Part shown: positions 45,009-53,333 of the stretch, in pieces | How positions within the stretch are numbered: position 1 is the first letter of the stretch | Layout: the number at the start of each line of letters is the position of its first letter | Assembly: GCA_039808365.1 (NCBI GenBank) | Contig: JBDHSX010000003.1 | Coordinates: forward strand, 28,338-92,337 | Origin: 62-47 sp039808365 | Lineage (GTDB): Bacteria; Pseudomonadota; Alphaproteobacteria; Rhizobiales; Xanthobacteraceae | Direction of reading: 5' to 3' | DNA: 64,000 nucleotides | Notes under the pieces: generated by a model | Told to the model about the DNA's origin: nothing | Database searches by the model: none | What the model saw: only the letters and a program-made list of their open reading frames with translations | Position numbers and translations under genes: made by a program

Positions 45009-45818
45009 TCAAAACCCCAGCGCCAGCGCGATCAGCCCCAGCGTGCCGACGATCACCCGCCACCACGCGAAGAAGGTGAAGCCGTTGCGGGTGACGTAGT
45101 CCAGAAACGCCTTCACCACGATGATCGCGGTGACGAACGACACCACGAAGCCGATGGCGATGATGTAGAAGTGATCCATCGTCATGTCGTTGCGGCTCTT
45201 GTAGAGATCGTAGACGAAGGCCCCGAGCATGGTCGGGATCGCCAGGAAGAACGAGAACTCCGCCGAGGCGCGCTTGTCGGCGCCGAGCAGCATCGCCGCC
45301 ACGATGGTCGCGCCGGACCGCGACACGCCGGGAATCATGGCGGCGCATTGCGCGACGCCGATGGCGAGATAGGTCGGCAGCGGAAAGGCGGTGGCGTCGT
45401 GCAAGGTCGGCCTGAGATCGAGCTGGTCCACCCACATCAGCACCGCCCCGCCCAGAATCAGCGAGAAGCACACCACCCAGGGATTGAACAGGTAGCTCTT
45501 GATATAGCCGCCGAGCAGGGCGCCGAAAAACGCCGCCGGCAGAAACGCCACCAGCACGCCGATGACGAAGCGCCGCGCGCCCGCGTCGCCGCTGAACATC
45601 CCCAGCGCCACATTCCATAATTTGACAAAATAGATGGCGAGAATCGCCAGGATCGCACCCAGCTGGATCAGGATCGCGAAACTTTTCCAGAAGTCGTCGC
45701 CGCCCGTTCCGAAAAACCGCTCGACCAGCAGGAGATGGCCGGTCGACGACACCGGCAGGAATTCCGTGACCCCCTCGACAATGCCAAGGATCACCGCGCG
45801 AATGACATCAGGGAGCAT
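45009..45818 (-). CDS. uppP: Undecaprenyl-diphosphatase UppP (BacA)
   Basis: A 269-residue integral membrane enzyme that recycles undecaprenyl pyrophosphate to the monophosphate carrier for peptidoglycan synthesis and gives bacitracin tolerance. Both family signatures are present: EGVTEFLPVSSTGHLLL near the N-terminus and PGVSRSGATI in the middle, with about eight membrane helices. Divergent from a glutathione transferase gene. Confidence 0.96.
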   Translation of the reverse strand: MLPDVIRAVILGIVEGVTEFLPVSSTGHLLLVERFFGTGGDDFWKSFAILIQLGAILAILAIYFVKLWNVALGMFSGDAGARRFVIGVLVAFLPAAFFGALLGGYIKSYLFNPWVVCFSLILGGAVLMWVDQLDLRPTLHDATAFPLPTYLAIGVAQCAAMIPGVSRSGATIVAAMLLGADKRASAEFSFFLAIPTMLGAFVYDLYKSRNDMTMDHFYIIAIGFVVSFVTAIIVVKAFLDYVTRNGFTFFAWWRVIVGTLGLIALALGF

Positions 45819-45964
45819 GGGAACTTTCGCTTTCAGCCGGGAGGGGCACGAAAATGCCGGTCCTTCTCGCTTATTCGCCCCATGGCCGCAACGGCAAAAT
45901 ACGCAGGCCGCCTGCCCAAATCCCGTGCTTCGGTCACGCCGCTTTCCGGCGTAAGACAGGCCCG

Positions 45965-46002
45965 GTCTCCGGCCGAAACCGCGATTTCGGCCGGCCGGAG
46001 AC
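45965..46002 (+). promoter_or_regulatory. Inverted repeat in the uppP / glutathione transferase divergent region
   Basis: The left arm GTCTCCGGCCGAAA (45965-45978) pairs with the right arm TTTCGGCCGGCCGGAGAC (45985-46002), apart from an extra GGCC in the right arm. It lies 35 bp before the glutathione transferase start codon and could be an operator or a leader hairpin. Confidence 0.35.
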
Positions 46003-46036
46003 GCTTTGTTAAGGATGCGAATTTATTAAGGACCCG

Positions 46037-46729
46037 ATGTTCACGCTGTTCCATCATCCGTTCTGTCCGCACTCGCGTTTCATTCGCCTGGCGCTGGGCG
46101 AATACGGGCTCGACCTGACGCTGGCGGAAGAGCGGCCCTGGGAGCGGCGCGAGGCGTTCCTCATCATGAACCCCGCCGCCACCACGCCGGTGCTGACCGC
46201 CGAGGGCATTCCGGCAATCCCCGGCGTCGCCAACATCAGCGAGTATCTCGACGAGACCTATGGCGCCGCGCGGGGCGACCGCCGGCTGCTGCCGCAAGCG
46301 GTCGCCGAGCGCATCGAGGTGCGGCGGCTCACCGCCTGGTTCAACGAAAAATTCTTCGACGAAGCCTCCGGCCCGCTGGTGACCGAGCGCATCTACAAGC
46401 GCTTCATGAGCGAGGAGGACGGCGGCGGCCCGCCCTCCGCCGACGTGATGCGCGCCGCCAAGGCCAATGTGCGCTATCATCTATCCTATATCGGCTGGCT
46501 GGCGCGGACCCGGAATTTTCTCGCCGGCGACCGCCTGACCTATGCCGATCTCGCCGCCGCCGCGCATCTGTCGGCGATCGATTATCTCGGCGACGTGCCG
46601 TGGAACGAGGACGACGCCGCCAAGCACTGGTACGCGCGGATCAAGTCGCGCCCCTCGTTCCGCCCGCTGCTGTCGGAATGGCTGGCCGGCGTCCCCGCCT
46701 CGCAAAGCTATGTCGATCTGGATTTCTGA
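46037..46729 (+). CDS. Glutathione S-transferase family protein
   Basis: A 230-residue GST. The N-terminal thioredoxin-like domain starts MFTLFHHPFCPHSRFIRLAL (catalytic Cys or Ser candidate in the CPHS segment) and includes NPAATTPVLTAEGIPAIPGV for glutathione binding; the helical C-terminal domain ends in PLLSEWLAGVP. Substrate class cannot be assigned. The ribosome-binding site AAGGA is 4 nt before the ATG; TTAAGGA occurs twice in the leader. Confidence 0.9.
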   Translation: MFTLFHHPFCPHSRFIRLALGEYGLDLTLAEERPWERREAFLIMNPAATTPVLTAEGIPAIPGVANISEYLDETYGAARGDRRLLPQAVAERIEVRRLTAWFNEKFFDEASGPLVTERIYKRFMSEEDGGGPPSADVMRAAKANVRYHLSYIGWLARTRNFLAGDRLTYADLAAAAHLSAIDYLGDVPWNEDDAAKHWYARIKSRPSFRPLLSEWLAGVPASQSYVDLDF

Positions 46730-46760
46730 GACTTCGGGGCAAGCATCGCCATTATTCAGG

Positions 46761-46834
46761 CGTCATTGCCGGGCCCGACCCGGCAATCCATCCTTTTCGA
46801 TAGATGGATGCGCGGATCAAGTCCGCGCATGACG
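46761..46834. repeat. Palindromic intergenic repeat, family B copy 2
   Basis: Short form: CGTCATTGCCGGG..CCCGGCAATCCATC on the left and GATGGATGCGCGGA..TCCGCGCATGACG on the right. It fills the convergent gap between the glutathione transferase and NTF2-like genes. Confidence 0.85.
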
Positions 46835-46863
46835 GCGGTGATTGTATCAAGGCAGGAAGCCCT

Positions 46864-47343
46864 CTAGGAAAGATGCAATTTCATTTCGTCGCGCGCCTTC
46901 AGCGCCGCGCCCTGGCGGCCGACGATCTTGGCGATCCGCTCCGGCGGGAAGTTGAGATCGACGAACGCCGGCGCGGTGTTGGCGATCTCGTGATAGCTCG
47001 CGATCAGGGCGTCGCGTAACTGCATGATCGCAACGCCTTCGAACATCGCGCGGTTGCCATTGGCTTCCGGCAGTTTCGAGCGATAGCTGAAGGTGTAGCG
47101 CGCGTAGAGCACCTTGCCGTCGCTGACCGGGTCGTGCATCACCCAGCGGAAATCCTCCGCCGTGCGATAGAACCAGTCGTCGATCAGTTCGGCGATTTTC
47201 GCCCGGCCCTCGAACGCGCCGTAGAACGCGTCGTGATAAACGCCGTCCTCGGTGAACAGCGCCGCGAGGGCTTTGCCGTCGCGCGCTTCGACCGCGTCGC
47301 AGAAGGTGCGGAGCATGACGGCGGGATTCATGTTGGTGCTCAT
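46864..47343 (-). CDS. NTF2-like / SnoaL-like domain protein
   Basis: A 159-residue single-domain protein with the NTF2-like cone fold sequence pattern (FCDAVEARDGKALAALFTEDGVYHDAFYGAFEGRAKIAELI). The family includes small isomerases, hydrolases and ligand-binding proteins, and no active site can be picked safely. It is downstream of moeB on the same strand, with a family D repeat in the 46-bp gap. Confidence 0.8.
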   Translation of the reverse strand: MSTNMNPAVMLRTFCDAVEARDGKALAALFTEDGVYHDAFYGAFEGRAKIAELIDDWFYRTAEDFRWVMHDPVSDGKVLYARYTFSYRSKLPEANGNRAMFEGVAIMQLRDALIASYHEIANTAPAFVDLNFPPERIAKIVGRQGAALKARDEMKLHLS

Positions 47344-47358
47344 GGGCTCACCTTTTGT

Positions 47359-47390
47359 TCGAGCATGATCTTATCCAAATGGTTTTGTTC
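47359..47390. repeat. Intergenic repeat family D, copy 2
   Basis: TTCGAGCATGATCTTATCC and following bases match the other half of the family D repeat seen at 36727. It fills the moeB to NTF2-like gap. Confidence 0.45.
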
Positions 47391-48190
47391 TAGCGATCCC
47401 CGCTTAAATCGCGGATCGTCGGATTGTCGCCGTTGAGCGGATTGGCCGGATCGCGGGCGTAGCGCAGCGTCTCGAAGCGCATCGCGCGGGCGTCGATCAT
47501 CAACAGCCGCCCGACCAGCCCCTCGCCGAAGCCGACGATCTCGCGGATCACCTCCAGCGCCATCAGCGAACCGAGCGTGCCCGCCAGCGCTCCCATCACC
47601 CCGGCCTCGGCGCAGGCCGGCACGGTGCCGGGCGGCGGCGGCTCCGGAAACAGGCAGCGATAGGTCGGGTTGAGAACGCCGTCGGCGTTTCGCTCATGGG
47701 CGCGGATCGTGGTCAGCGAGGCGTCGAACACGCCGAGCGCGCCGGTCACCAGCGGCTTTTTCGCCAGATAACAGGCATCCGCCACCAGATAGCGGGTGGC
47801 GAAATTGTCCGAGCCGTCGGCGACGACGTCGTAATCCGCCAATAGCGCCATCGCGTTCGACGCCGTCAGCCGCACCGGATGGGCGCGGAACGCGACGTGC
47901 GGATTGAGGGCGGCGACGGTCGCCTGCGCGCTGTCGACCTTGCGCGCGCCGATATCGGGCGTGGTGTGGATGATCTGGCGTTGCAGGTTGGACAGCGTCA
48001 CCACGTCGTCGTCGACCACGCCGAGGGTGCCGACGCCGGCGGCGGCGAGATACATCAGGAGCGGCGCGCCCAGGCCCCCCGCGCCGATCGACAACACCCG
48101 CGCCGCCTTGAGCTTCGCCTGGCCGGGGCCGCCGACCTCGCGCATCACGATGTGGCGGGCGTAGCGTTCGAGTTCGTCGGGGGCGAGCAT
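47390..48190 (-). CDS. moeB: Molybdopterin-synthase adenylyltransferase MoeB / ThiF family
   Basis: A 266-residue E1-like enzyme that adenylates the C-terminus of a small sulfur carrier (MoaD or ThiS). The nucleotide motif GAGGLGAP (about residue 37), LSNLQRQI with the catalytic Arg, and DGSDNF are conserved, and the Cys in VPACAEAGV fits the thioester/persulfide position. The C-terminal CxxC zinc pair of E. coli MoeB is replaced by a Pro/Asn-rich segment (NPLNGDNPTI) as in several alphaproteobacteria. Confidence 0.9.
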   Translation of the reverse strand: MLAPDELERYARHIVMREVGGPGQAKLKAARVLSIGAGGLGAPLLMYLAAAGVGTLGVVDDDVVTLSNLQRQIIHTTPDIGARKVDSAQATVAALNPHVAFRAHPVRLTASNAMALLADYDVVADGSDNFATRYLVADACYLAKKPLVTGALGVFDASLTTIRAHERNADGVLNPTYRCLFPEPPPPGTVPACAEAGVMGALAGTLGSLMALEVIREIVGFGEGLVGRLLMIDARAMRFETLRYARDPANPLNGDNPTIRDLSGDR

Positions 48191-48278
48191 GGCGGCGCGA
48201 TATCCTGTTGTCGCGGCGTTGTAGCACGACGCGGCGACGGCATCGAACCGCGCGGCCGCTTTTGCATACGGATCATCT

Positions 48279-49667
48279 ATGCTTCAATCGCCACCCGACG
48301 AGCCCATGCAACCCGCCAACCGCCCGCTCATGAGATCGCTGATCCCCGCGACCCTGATCCTCGCCGCGACCATGCTGCCCGCCGCCGCGCAGCCCGCGCC
48401 GGCCAGGCACGCGCCGGCGGCGCAAAGCCCGCTCGACACCGTCAAGGCGCTGTCGCAGGGCGAGCGGCAGGCGATCCAGTCGAATCTGGCGTGGGTCGGC
48501 AAGTATAACGGCCTGATCAACGGCGAGGCCAGCGAGCGGCTGGTGACGGCGATCAAGGCGTTCCAGACCAGCCGCCACGGCAAGCCGACCGGCGTGCTCA
48601 ACCCGCAGGAGCGCGAGCAGCTCGCCGCCAGCGCGAAGAAATTGCAGACCGCCGTCGGCTGGAAGCTGATCGGCGATCCCGGCACCGGGATGCGCACCGG
48701 GCTGCCGTCGAAACTCGCGCCGCAACAGACCGGCGACGCCAACGGCACGACGTGGCGCTCCGCCTCGGGCGCGATCGCGATCGCGCTGACGCGACGCAAG
48801 GCGGCCGACATCAACATCATCCGGCTGATGGGGCAGGAACGCGCGGCGGCCGGCCGCAAGGTGACCTATGCGATGTCGCGGCCGGATTACTTCGTGCTGT
48901 CGGGCACCGAGGACACCGCTCAAGGCACCCGGAATTTCTACCAGCGCGGCCATGTGCGCGGCGACGAGGCGCGGCTCATGACCATCCGTTACGACGAAGC
49001 CAGCAAGGCGACGATGGAGCCGGTGGTGATCGCGATGTCGAGCGCCTTCGATCCGTTCCCGACCGGGGCGCAGGCGGTCGGCCCGCCGCCGCGCAAGGCG
49101 GTCGAATACGGAAGCGGCCTCGTGGTCAGCGGCAAGGGCTTTATCGTCACCGACCGTCAGCCGGTCGAGGGCTGCCGGTCGATCGTCATCGCCGGCCACG
49201 GCAATGCCGACAAGGTGGCGGAGGACAAGACCCGCGACCTCGCGCTGCTGCGCATCTACGGCGCGCGCGACCTCGCGGCGCTGGCGCTCGGCGCCGGCGC
49301 GGCCAAATCCGACGTCACCCTGACCGGCATCGCCGATCCGCGCGGCCAGGGCGGCGGCGCGGCGGTGACCGCCGTGCAGGCCCGTGTCACGCCGGCCGCG
49401 ACCGGCGGCGAACCGGCGCTGACCCCGGCCCCCGGCCCCGGTTTCTCCGGCGCGGCGGCGCTCGATGCCGACGGCCGGTTCGCCGGGATCGCGCAATTGC
49501 GGCCGATTCAGTTGGCCGGCCCGGCGGCGGACGGCGCCGCGCCGCAGGCGATGCTGGCGAGCGCCGACGCGGTGCGCGGTTTTCTCAAGAGCAACAACGT
49601 GGTCGCCGACGGCACGGCGAAGGACGTCAAGGCGGCGATGGTGCGCGTGATCTGCGTAAGGGAGTAG
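48279..49667 (+). CDS. Secreted peptidoglycan-binding / degenerate trypsin-like protein
   Basis: A 462-residue exported protein. A signal peptide lies near residues 18-38 (MRSLIPATLILAATMLPAAA); starts at 48306 or 48330 are also possible. Residues about 55-115 form a peptidoglycan-binding domain (AIQSNLAWVGKYNGLINGEA). The C-terminal half resembles trypsin/HtrA: YGSGLVVSGKGFIVT, DLALLRI with the Asp, and FSGAAALD around the Ser. The His position of the HtrA motif TNxHVV reads TDRQPV, so the catalytic His is missing. It is probably a non-enzymatic cell-wall binding protein. Confidence 0.75.
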   Translation: MLQSPPDEPMQPANRPLMRSLIPATLILAATMLPAAAQPAPARHAPAAQSPLDTVKALSQGERQAIQSNLAWVGKYNGLINGEASERLVTAIKAFQTSRHGKPTGVLNPQEREQLAASAKKLQTAVGWKLIGDPGTGMRTGLPSKLAPQQTGDANGTTWRSASGAIAIALTRRKAADINIIRLMGQERAAAGRKVTYAMSRPDYFVLSGTEDTAQGTRNFYQRGHVRGDEARLMTIRYDEASKATMEPVVIAMSSAFDPFPTGAQAVGPPPRKAVEYGSGLVVSGKGFIVTDRQPVEGCRSIVIAGHGNADKVAEDKTRDLALLRIYGARDLAALALGAGAAKSDVTLTGIADPRGQGGGAAVTAVQARVTPAATGGEPALTPAPGPGFSGAAALDADGRFAGIAQLRPIQLAGPAADGAAPQAMLASADAVRGFLKSNNVVADGTAKDVKAAMVRVICVRE

Positions 49668-49707
49668 GGGCTCGCGCTTCCATCTCAACCGTCATTGCCA
49701 TCTCAGC

Positions 49708-49792
49708 GGTCATTGCAAGCGAAGCGAAGCAATCCAGGGGCCATGAAGCAAGGACTGGATTGCTTCGGAGCTCACGCTCCTCGCAATGACGG
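49708..49792. repeat. Palindromic intergenic repeat, family A copy 2
   Basis: GTCATTGCAAGCGAAGCGAA..GGATTGCTTCGGAGC..TCGCAATGAC; it also has an extra half end CGTCATTGCC near 49690. It fills the convergent gap between the trypsin-like and UbiH-family genes. Confidence 0.88.
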
Positions 49793-49799
49793 ACAGTTC

Positions 49800-51023
49800 C
49801 TACAGCGCCTCGCCTTTCAAGAGGCGCGGCACTTCGCCGGACAGGCCCGCCGCCTGCCTGATGAACATGTTCTTCAGCGGCGGCAGGCGGTCGACCAGAC
49901 CGAGGCCGATGTCGCGCACGCCGCGCAGCAGCGTCGAGTCGTTGGAGAACAGCACGTTGAGCGCATTGGTCGCCGCGCCCATCGCCATGGTGTCGAACCG
50001 CCGCCAGCGCTGATAGCGCTCCAGCACGCTGGCCACGCCCGGATCGATGCCGAGCCGCGCCGCGTCGACGACCACTTCCGCCAGCGCCGCGACGTCCTTC
50101 AGCCCCATGTTGAGGCCCTGGCCGGCGATCGGATGAATCACATGGGCGGCGTCGCCGACCAGCGCCATGCGCTCGGCGATGAAGGAGCGCGCCACGAAAT
50201 ACTGCAGCGGGAACGCGCGCGGCTTGTCGAGCGCCCTGATTTCGCCGAGACGCAGGCCGAAGCGCCGCTCCAGTTCGGCATGAAACGCGTCGTCGGGCAG
50301 CGCGATGATCCGCGCCGCCTCCTTGCGTGTCTCGGTCCACACCAGCGACGAGCGCTTGCCCTTCAGCGGCAGGATCGCGAACGGCCCGGCCGGCAGAAAA
50401 TGTTCCTCGGCGCGGCCTTCATGGTCGCGCTCGTGGCCGACGGTGACGACGATGCCGGACTGGTCGTACTCCCAGCCATGGGTGGCGATGCCCGCGCGTT
50501 CCCGCAGCTTCGAGCGCGCGCCGTCGGCGGCGACCAACAGGCTCGCCCTGACGGTTTCGCCATCGGCGAACGTCACGTCGATGCCGCCGTCATGCGTCCG
50601 GGAGTCGGTCACGGCGGTTGGGCGCAGCGTCACGCCGTCGGCCTCGGCGCGCCTGGTCAGCGCGTCGATCAGGAGGCGGTTCTCCACCATATGCGCGAAT
50701 GGCTCGCCCGGCTCGACCTCGCCGGCGAAGGTCAGGAAGGTCGGGCGCGTGGCGTCCGAAAGGCTGGAATCCGTCACCACCATGTCGAGGATCGGCTGCG
50801 ATTGCGGTCCGACCTCGTCCCAGACGCCGACGCCCTCGAACAGGCGGCGGCAGGCGGCGACGATGGCGGTGGCGCGCGGATCGCGGCTCGGCCGGCTGGC
50901 CAGCGCGGGATCGGCGACGATCACCGGCACCGCCTCGCCCAGCCCCTGACGCAGCGCCAGCGCCAGCGCCAGCCCGGCGAAGGCGCCGCCGGCGATCACA
51001 ATGCTTGGCTGTGCCGACATCAT
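49800..51023 (-). CDS. UbiH/UbiF/COQ6 family FAD-dependent ubiquinone hydroxylase
   Basis: A 407-residue flavoprotein monooxygenase for aromatic ring hydroxylation in ubiquinone synthesis. The dinucleotide motif is IVIAGGAFAGLALALAL, the second FAD motif is GDAAHVIHPIAGQGLNMGLKD, and the middle DG motif is VAADGARSKLRE. Which ring position it hydroxylates (UbiH, UbiF, UbiI or UbiL type) cannot be decided from one paralogue. Divergent from tesB. Confidence 0.9.
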   Translation of the reverse strand: MMSAQPSIVIAGGAFAGLALALALRQGLGEAVPVIVADPALASRPSRDPRATAIVAACRRLFEGVGVWDEVGPQSQPILDMVVTDSSLSDATRPTFLTFAGEVEPGEPFAHMVENRLLIDALTRRAEADGVTLRPTAVTDSRTHDGGIDVTFADGETVRASLLVAADGARSKLRERAGIATHGWEYDQSGIVVTVGHERDHEGRAEEHFLPAGPFAILPLKGKRSSLVWTETRKEAARIIALPDDAFHAELERRFGLRLGEIRALDKPRAFPLQYFVARSFIAERMALVGDAAHVIHPIAGQGLNMGLKDVAALAEVVVDAARLGIDPGVASVLERYQRWRRFDTMAMGAATNALNVLFSNDSTLLRGVRDIGLGLVDRLPPLKNMFIRQAAGLSGEVPRLLKGEAL

Positions 51024-51174
51024 CGCACCTTTCCTGAAACCGCACTTGCCAGCGGAGTATAGCTGAGCGAAACAGGTTTCCCAACCAGCGGCAACGCGCG
51101 CCCTTCCGCCGTCACGGCTCGCAATGGCGGATCAATCCGCAACCACCGGCGTAGGGCCGAATAACGAGATTTCC

Positions 51175-52059
51175 ATGTCCAAAAGCCTGATCGACCTGCT
51201 CGCGATCCTCGACCTCGAACCGCTGGAGGAGAACCTGTTTCGCGGCGTCAGCCCGCAGACGAGCTGGCAGCGGGTGTTCGGCGGCCAGGTGATCGGCCAG
51301 GCGCTGGTCGCGGCCTGCCGCACCGTCGAGAACGTCGAACAGCGGCTGCCGCACTCGCTGCATTGCTACTTCCTGCTGCCCGGCGACCCGGCGATCCCGA
51401 TCATCTACGAGGTCGAGCGGCTGCGCGACGGCCGCAGCTATGTCACCAGGCGGGTCACCGCGATCCAGCACGGCCACGCGATTTTTTCGCTGATGGTTTC
51501 GTTCCATGCCGTCGAGGACAGCGCGTTCGACCATCAGGACCCGATGCCGAACGTGCCGACGCCGGACATGCTGACCGCCGAGGAAGTGGCCAAGCAGCCG
51601 ATCTTCCGGGACATGCCGGAGTTCATCCGGCGCTACTACGAATCCGACCGGCCGATCGAGCTGCGCCCGGTGGAGCTCGGCCGGTATTTTGGCGAGAAAA
51701 TCGACGACGGCCGCATCCACATCTGGATCCGCACCGCCGCCAAGCTGCCGGACGATCCGGCGCTGCATATGTGCGCCCTCGCCTACGCCTCGGATTTCTC
51801 GTTGCTCGACGCGGCGATGGCGCGCTACGGCCGCACCCTGTTCGACAAGCGGATGATGCCGGCCAGCCTCGACCATGCGATGTGGTTCCACCGGCCGTTC
51901 CGCGCCGACGAATGGCTGCTCTACGCGCAGGATTCGCCGAGCGCGCAAGGCGGACGCGGCCTGACGCGCGGCCAGATTTTCCGGCAGGACGGCACCCTGG
52001 TCGCCTCGGTGGCGCAGGAAGGCTCGCTGCGCCAGCGCCGCGACAAGCCGGCCGGATAA
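51175..52059 (+). CDS. tesB: Acyl-CoA thioesterase II
   Basis: A 294-residue double hot-dog thioesterase that hydrolyses medium- and long-chain acyl-CoA in the cytoplasm. The N-terminal domain has LFRGVSPQTSWQRVFGGQVIGQ and the C-terminal domain has the conserved Asp in YASDFSLLDAAM and the LDHAMWFHRPFRADEWLLY segment. I start it at ATG 51175 (MSKSLIDLL), the family N-terminus; an in-frame ATG at 51124 has no support. Confidence 0.95.
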   Translation: MSKSLIDLLAILDLEPLEENLFRGVSPQTSWQRVFGGQVIGQALVAACRTVENVEQRLPHSLHCYFLLPGDPAIPIIYEVERLRDGRSYVTRRVTAIQHGHAIFSLMVSFHAVEDSAFDHQDPMPNVPTPDMLTAEEVAKQPIFRDMPEFIRRYYESDRPIELRPVELGRYFGEKIDDGRIHIWIRTAAKLPDDPALHMCALAYASDFSLLDAAMARYGRTLFDKRMMPASLDHAMWFHRPFRADEWLLYAQDSPSAQGGRGLTRGQIFRQDGTLVASVAQEGSLRQRRDKPAG

Positions 52060-52094
52060 CGCCGGCCGCGACGGGACCAGCGATCGCGCGGCGA

Positions 52095-53030
52095 TCAGGT
52101 CTCGACGAGTTCGGTCTGCGAGGCGCCCCAGCGCATCATCCAGCGATACATCCATGGAATCGGGATGATGAAAGAGGCGGCGATGACGGCCACGATCGCG
52201 CGCCAGAGAAAATCCAGCCCGCGGCCGTCGAAGATCACCGCGCGGCGCGTGCCTTGAATGTGGCCGCAGATCCAGCGCATCCACGCGGTCCACACCCACG
52301 CCCAGCCGATGATCGTCACCACGGAGACGGCCATCAGCACGGCCCAGCCGATAAAGCCCCAGATCGAGCCGGAGAAGGCGAGCCCGAGCGGCCGCCCATC
52401 GGAGGAGAGATTCGCGATCAGCCATTTCAGGAACAGCCAGTGCAGCACCAGTTGCACGACGACCGACAGGTCGCCGAGCCACTCGTTGCCGCTCAGGGCG
52501 AGGGCGATCGTCACGACGACGGCGCCGAAGAACCACGGCACGATGGTCATCGCCGTCCCTTCGAAACCGAGATTCGGCCGCCCCCGGACCTGAAGGTGGG
52601 GCACCAGCCATTTCAGATACCAGACCAGAACCCACGGCAACGGGATGACGATGAACGAGCAGAACGCCAGCACGATGCTGCGCCAGGTGAAATCCCAAAT
52701 GCCGAAATCGATCCACAGCGATCGGCCCGGCCCGCCCGACAGGGCCGGCGACGCCGCCGCGCCTCCAAGACCTGCTGCTCCGCGGCTGCCGCCCCCCGGG
52801 TTTCCTCCCCCAAAACTCCCTCTCGCAAGGTCGGGCGGCCCCGGTGGCCGTGGCCGGCTCGACATCAGGCCGGGAATGTCGCGCGCGTGCTGCCAGTTCT
52901 CCATCCCGTCGGTCCAGACATAGGTCTCGCCGGTCACCGCGCCGCTGGCGATCAACTCGCCCAACTGCGCTTCCGAACAAGGTCCAAGCTGCTTGCCGCC
53001 GTCGGCGTAGAACCACACACGATCCGACAT
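52095..53030 (-). CDS. GYF_2-domain membrane protein with repeated helical units
   Basis: A 311-residue protein. Residues 1-55 form a GYF_2 domain (WFYADGGKQLGPCSEAQLGELI), followed by a Gly/Pro-rich linker to about 100. The rest is membrane: an internal unit with W, PW and WxxW patterns occurs about three times (FTWRSIVLAFCSFIVIPLPW, IGWAVLMAVSVVTIIGWAW, FLWRAIVAVIAASFIIPIPW), as in DUF898-like proteins. Function unknown. It ends 35 bp from the tesB stop (convergent). Confidence 0.8.
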   Translation of the reverse strand: MSDRVWFYADGGKQLGPCSEAQLGELIASGAVTGETYVWTDGMENWQHARDIPGLMSSRPRPPGPPDLARGSFGGGNPGGGSRGAAGLGGAAASPALSGGPGRSLWIDFGIWDFTWRSIVLAFCSFIVIPLPWVLVWYLKWLVPHLQVRGRPNLGFEGTAMTIVPWFFGAVVVTIALALSGNEWLGDLSVVVQLVLHWLFLKWLIANLSSDGRPLGLAFSGSIWGFIGWAVLMAVSVVTIIGWAWVWTAWMRWICGHIQGTRRAVIFDGRGLDFLWRAIVAVIAASFIIPIPWMYRWMMRWGASQTELVET

Positions 53031-53230
53031 GCTGTCTCCTCGGGGTACGAGCGAACGGGGGCGGAGAGACGGTGCGACGGCACCGCCGCGTCAGGAGTAG
53101 TCGGGCCAGACTATACCGACGTTCACGATTTTTTGAGTGACGATAATATCACTGCGGCGGTTTCTCGCCAGCGGCGCGGGCAGATGGCGCGATGGCGGGG
53201 GCCTGCCGAGCGTCTGACGAAATGAATCAC

Positions 53231-53315
53231 CGTCATTGCGCGGCGCGAAAGCGACGAAGCAATCCAGCTCTTGCTTCGCGGCTTTCTGGATTGCTTCGCT
53301 TCGCTCGCAACGACG
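53231..53315. repeat. Palindromic intergenic repeat, family A copy 3
   Basis: CGTCATTGCGCGGCGCGAAAG..GAAGCAATCCAG and CTGGATTGCTTCGCTTCGCTCGCAACGACG. It lies between the GYF-domain gene and xth, which point the same way, so unlike most other copies this one is not in a convergent gap. Confidence 0.85.
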
Positions 53316-53333
53316 GAAATTAGACGGCCGCCC

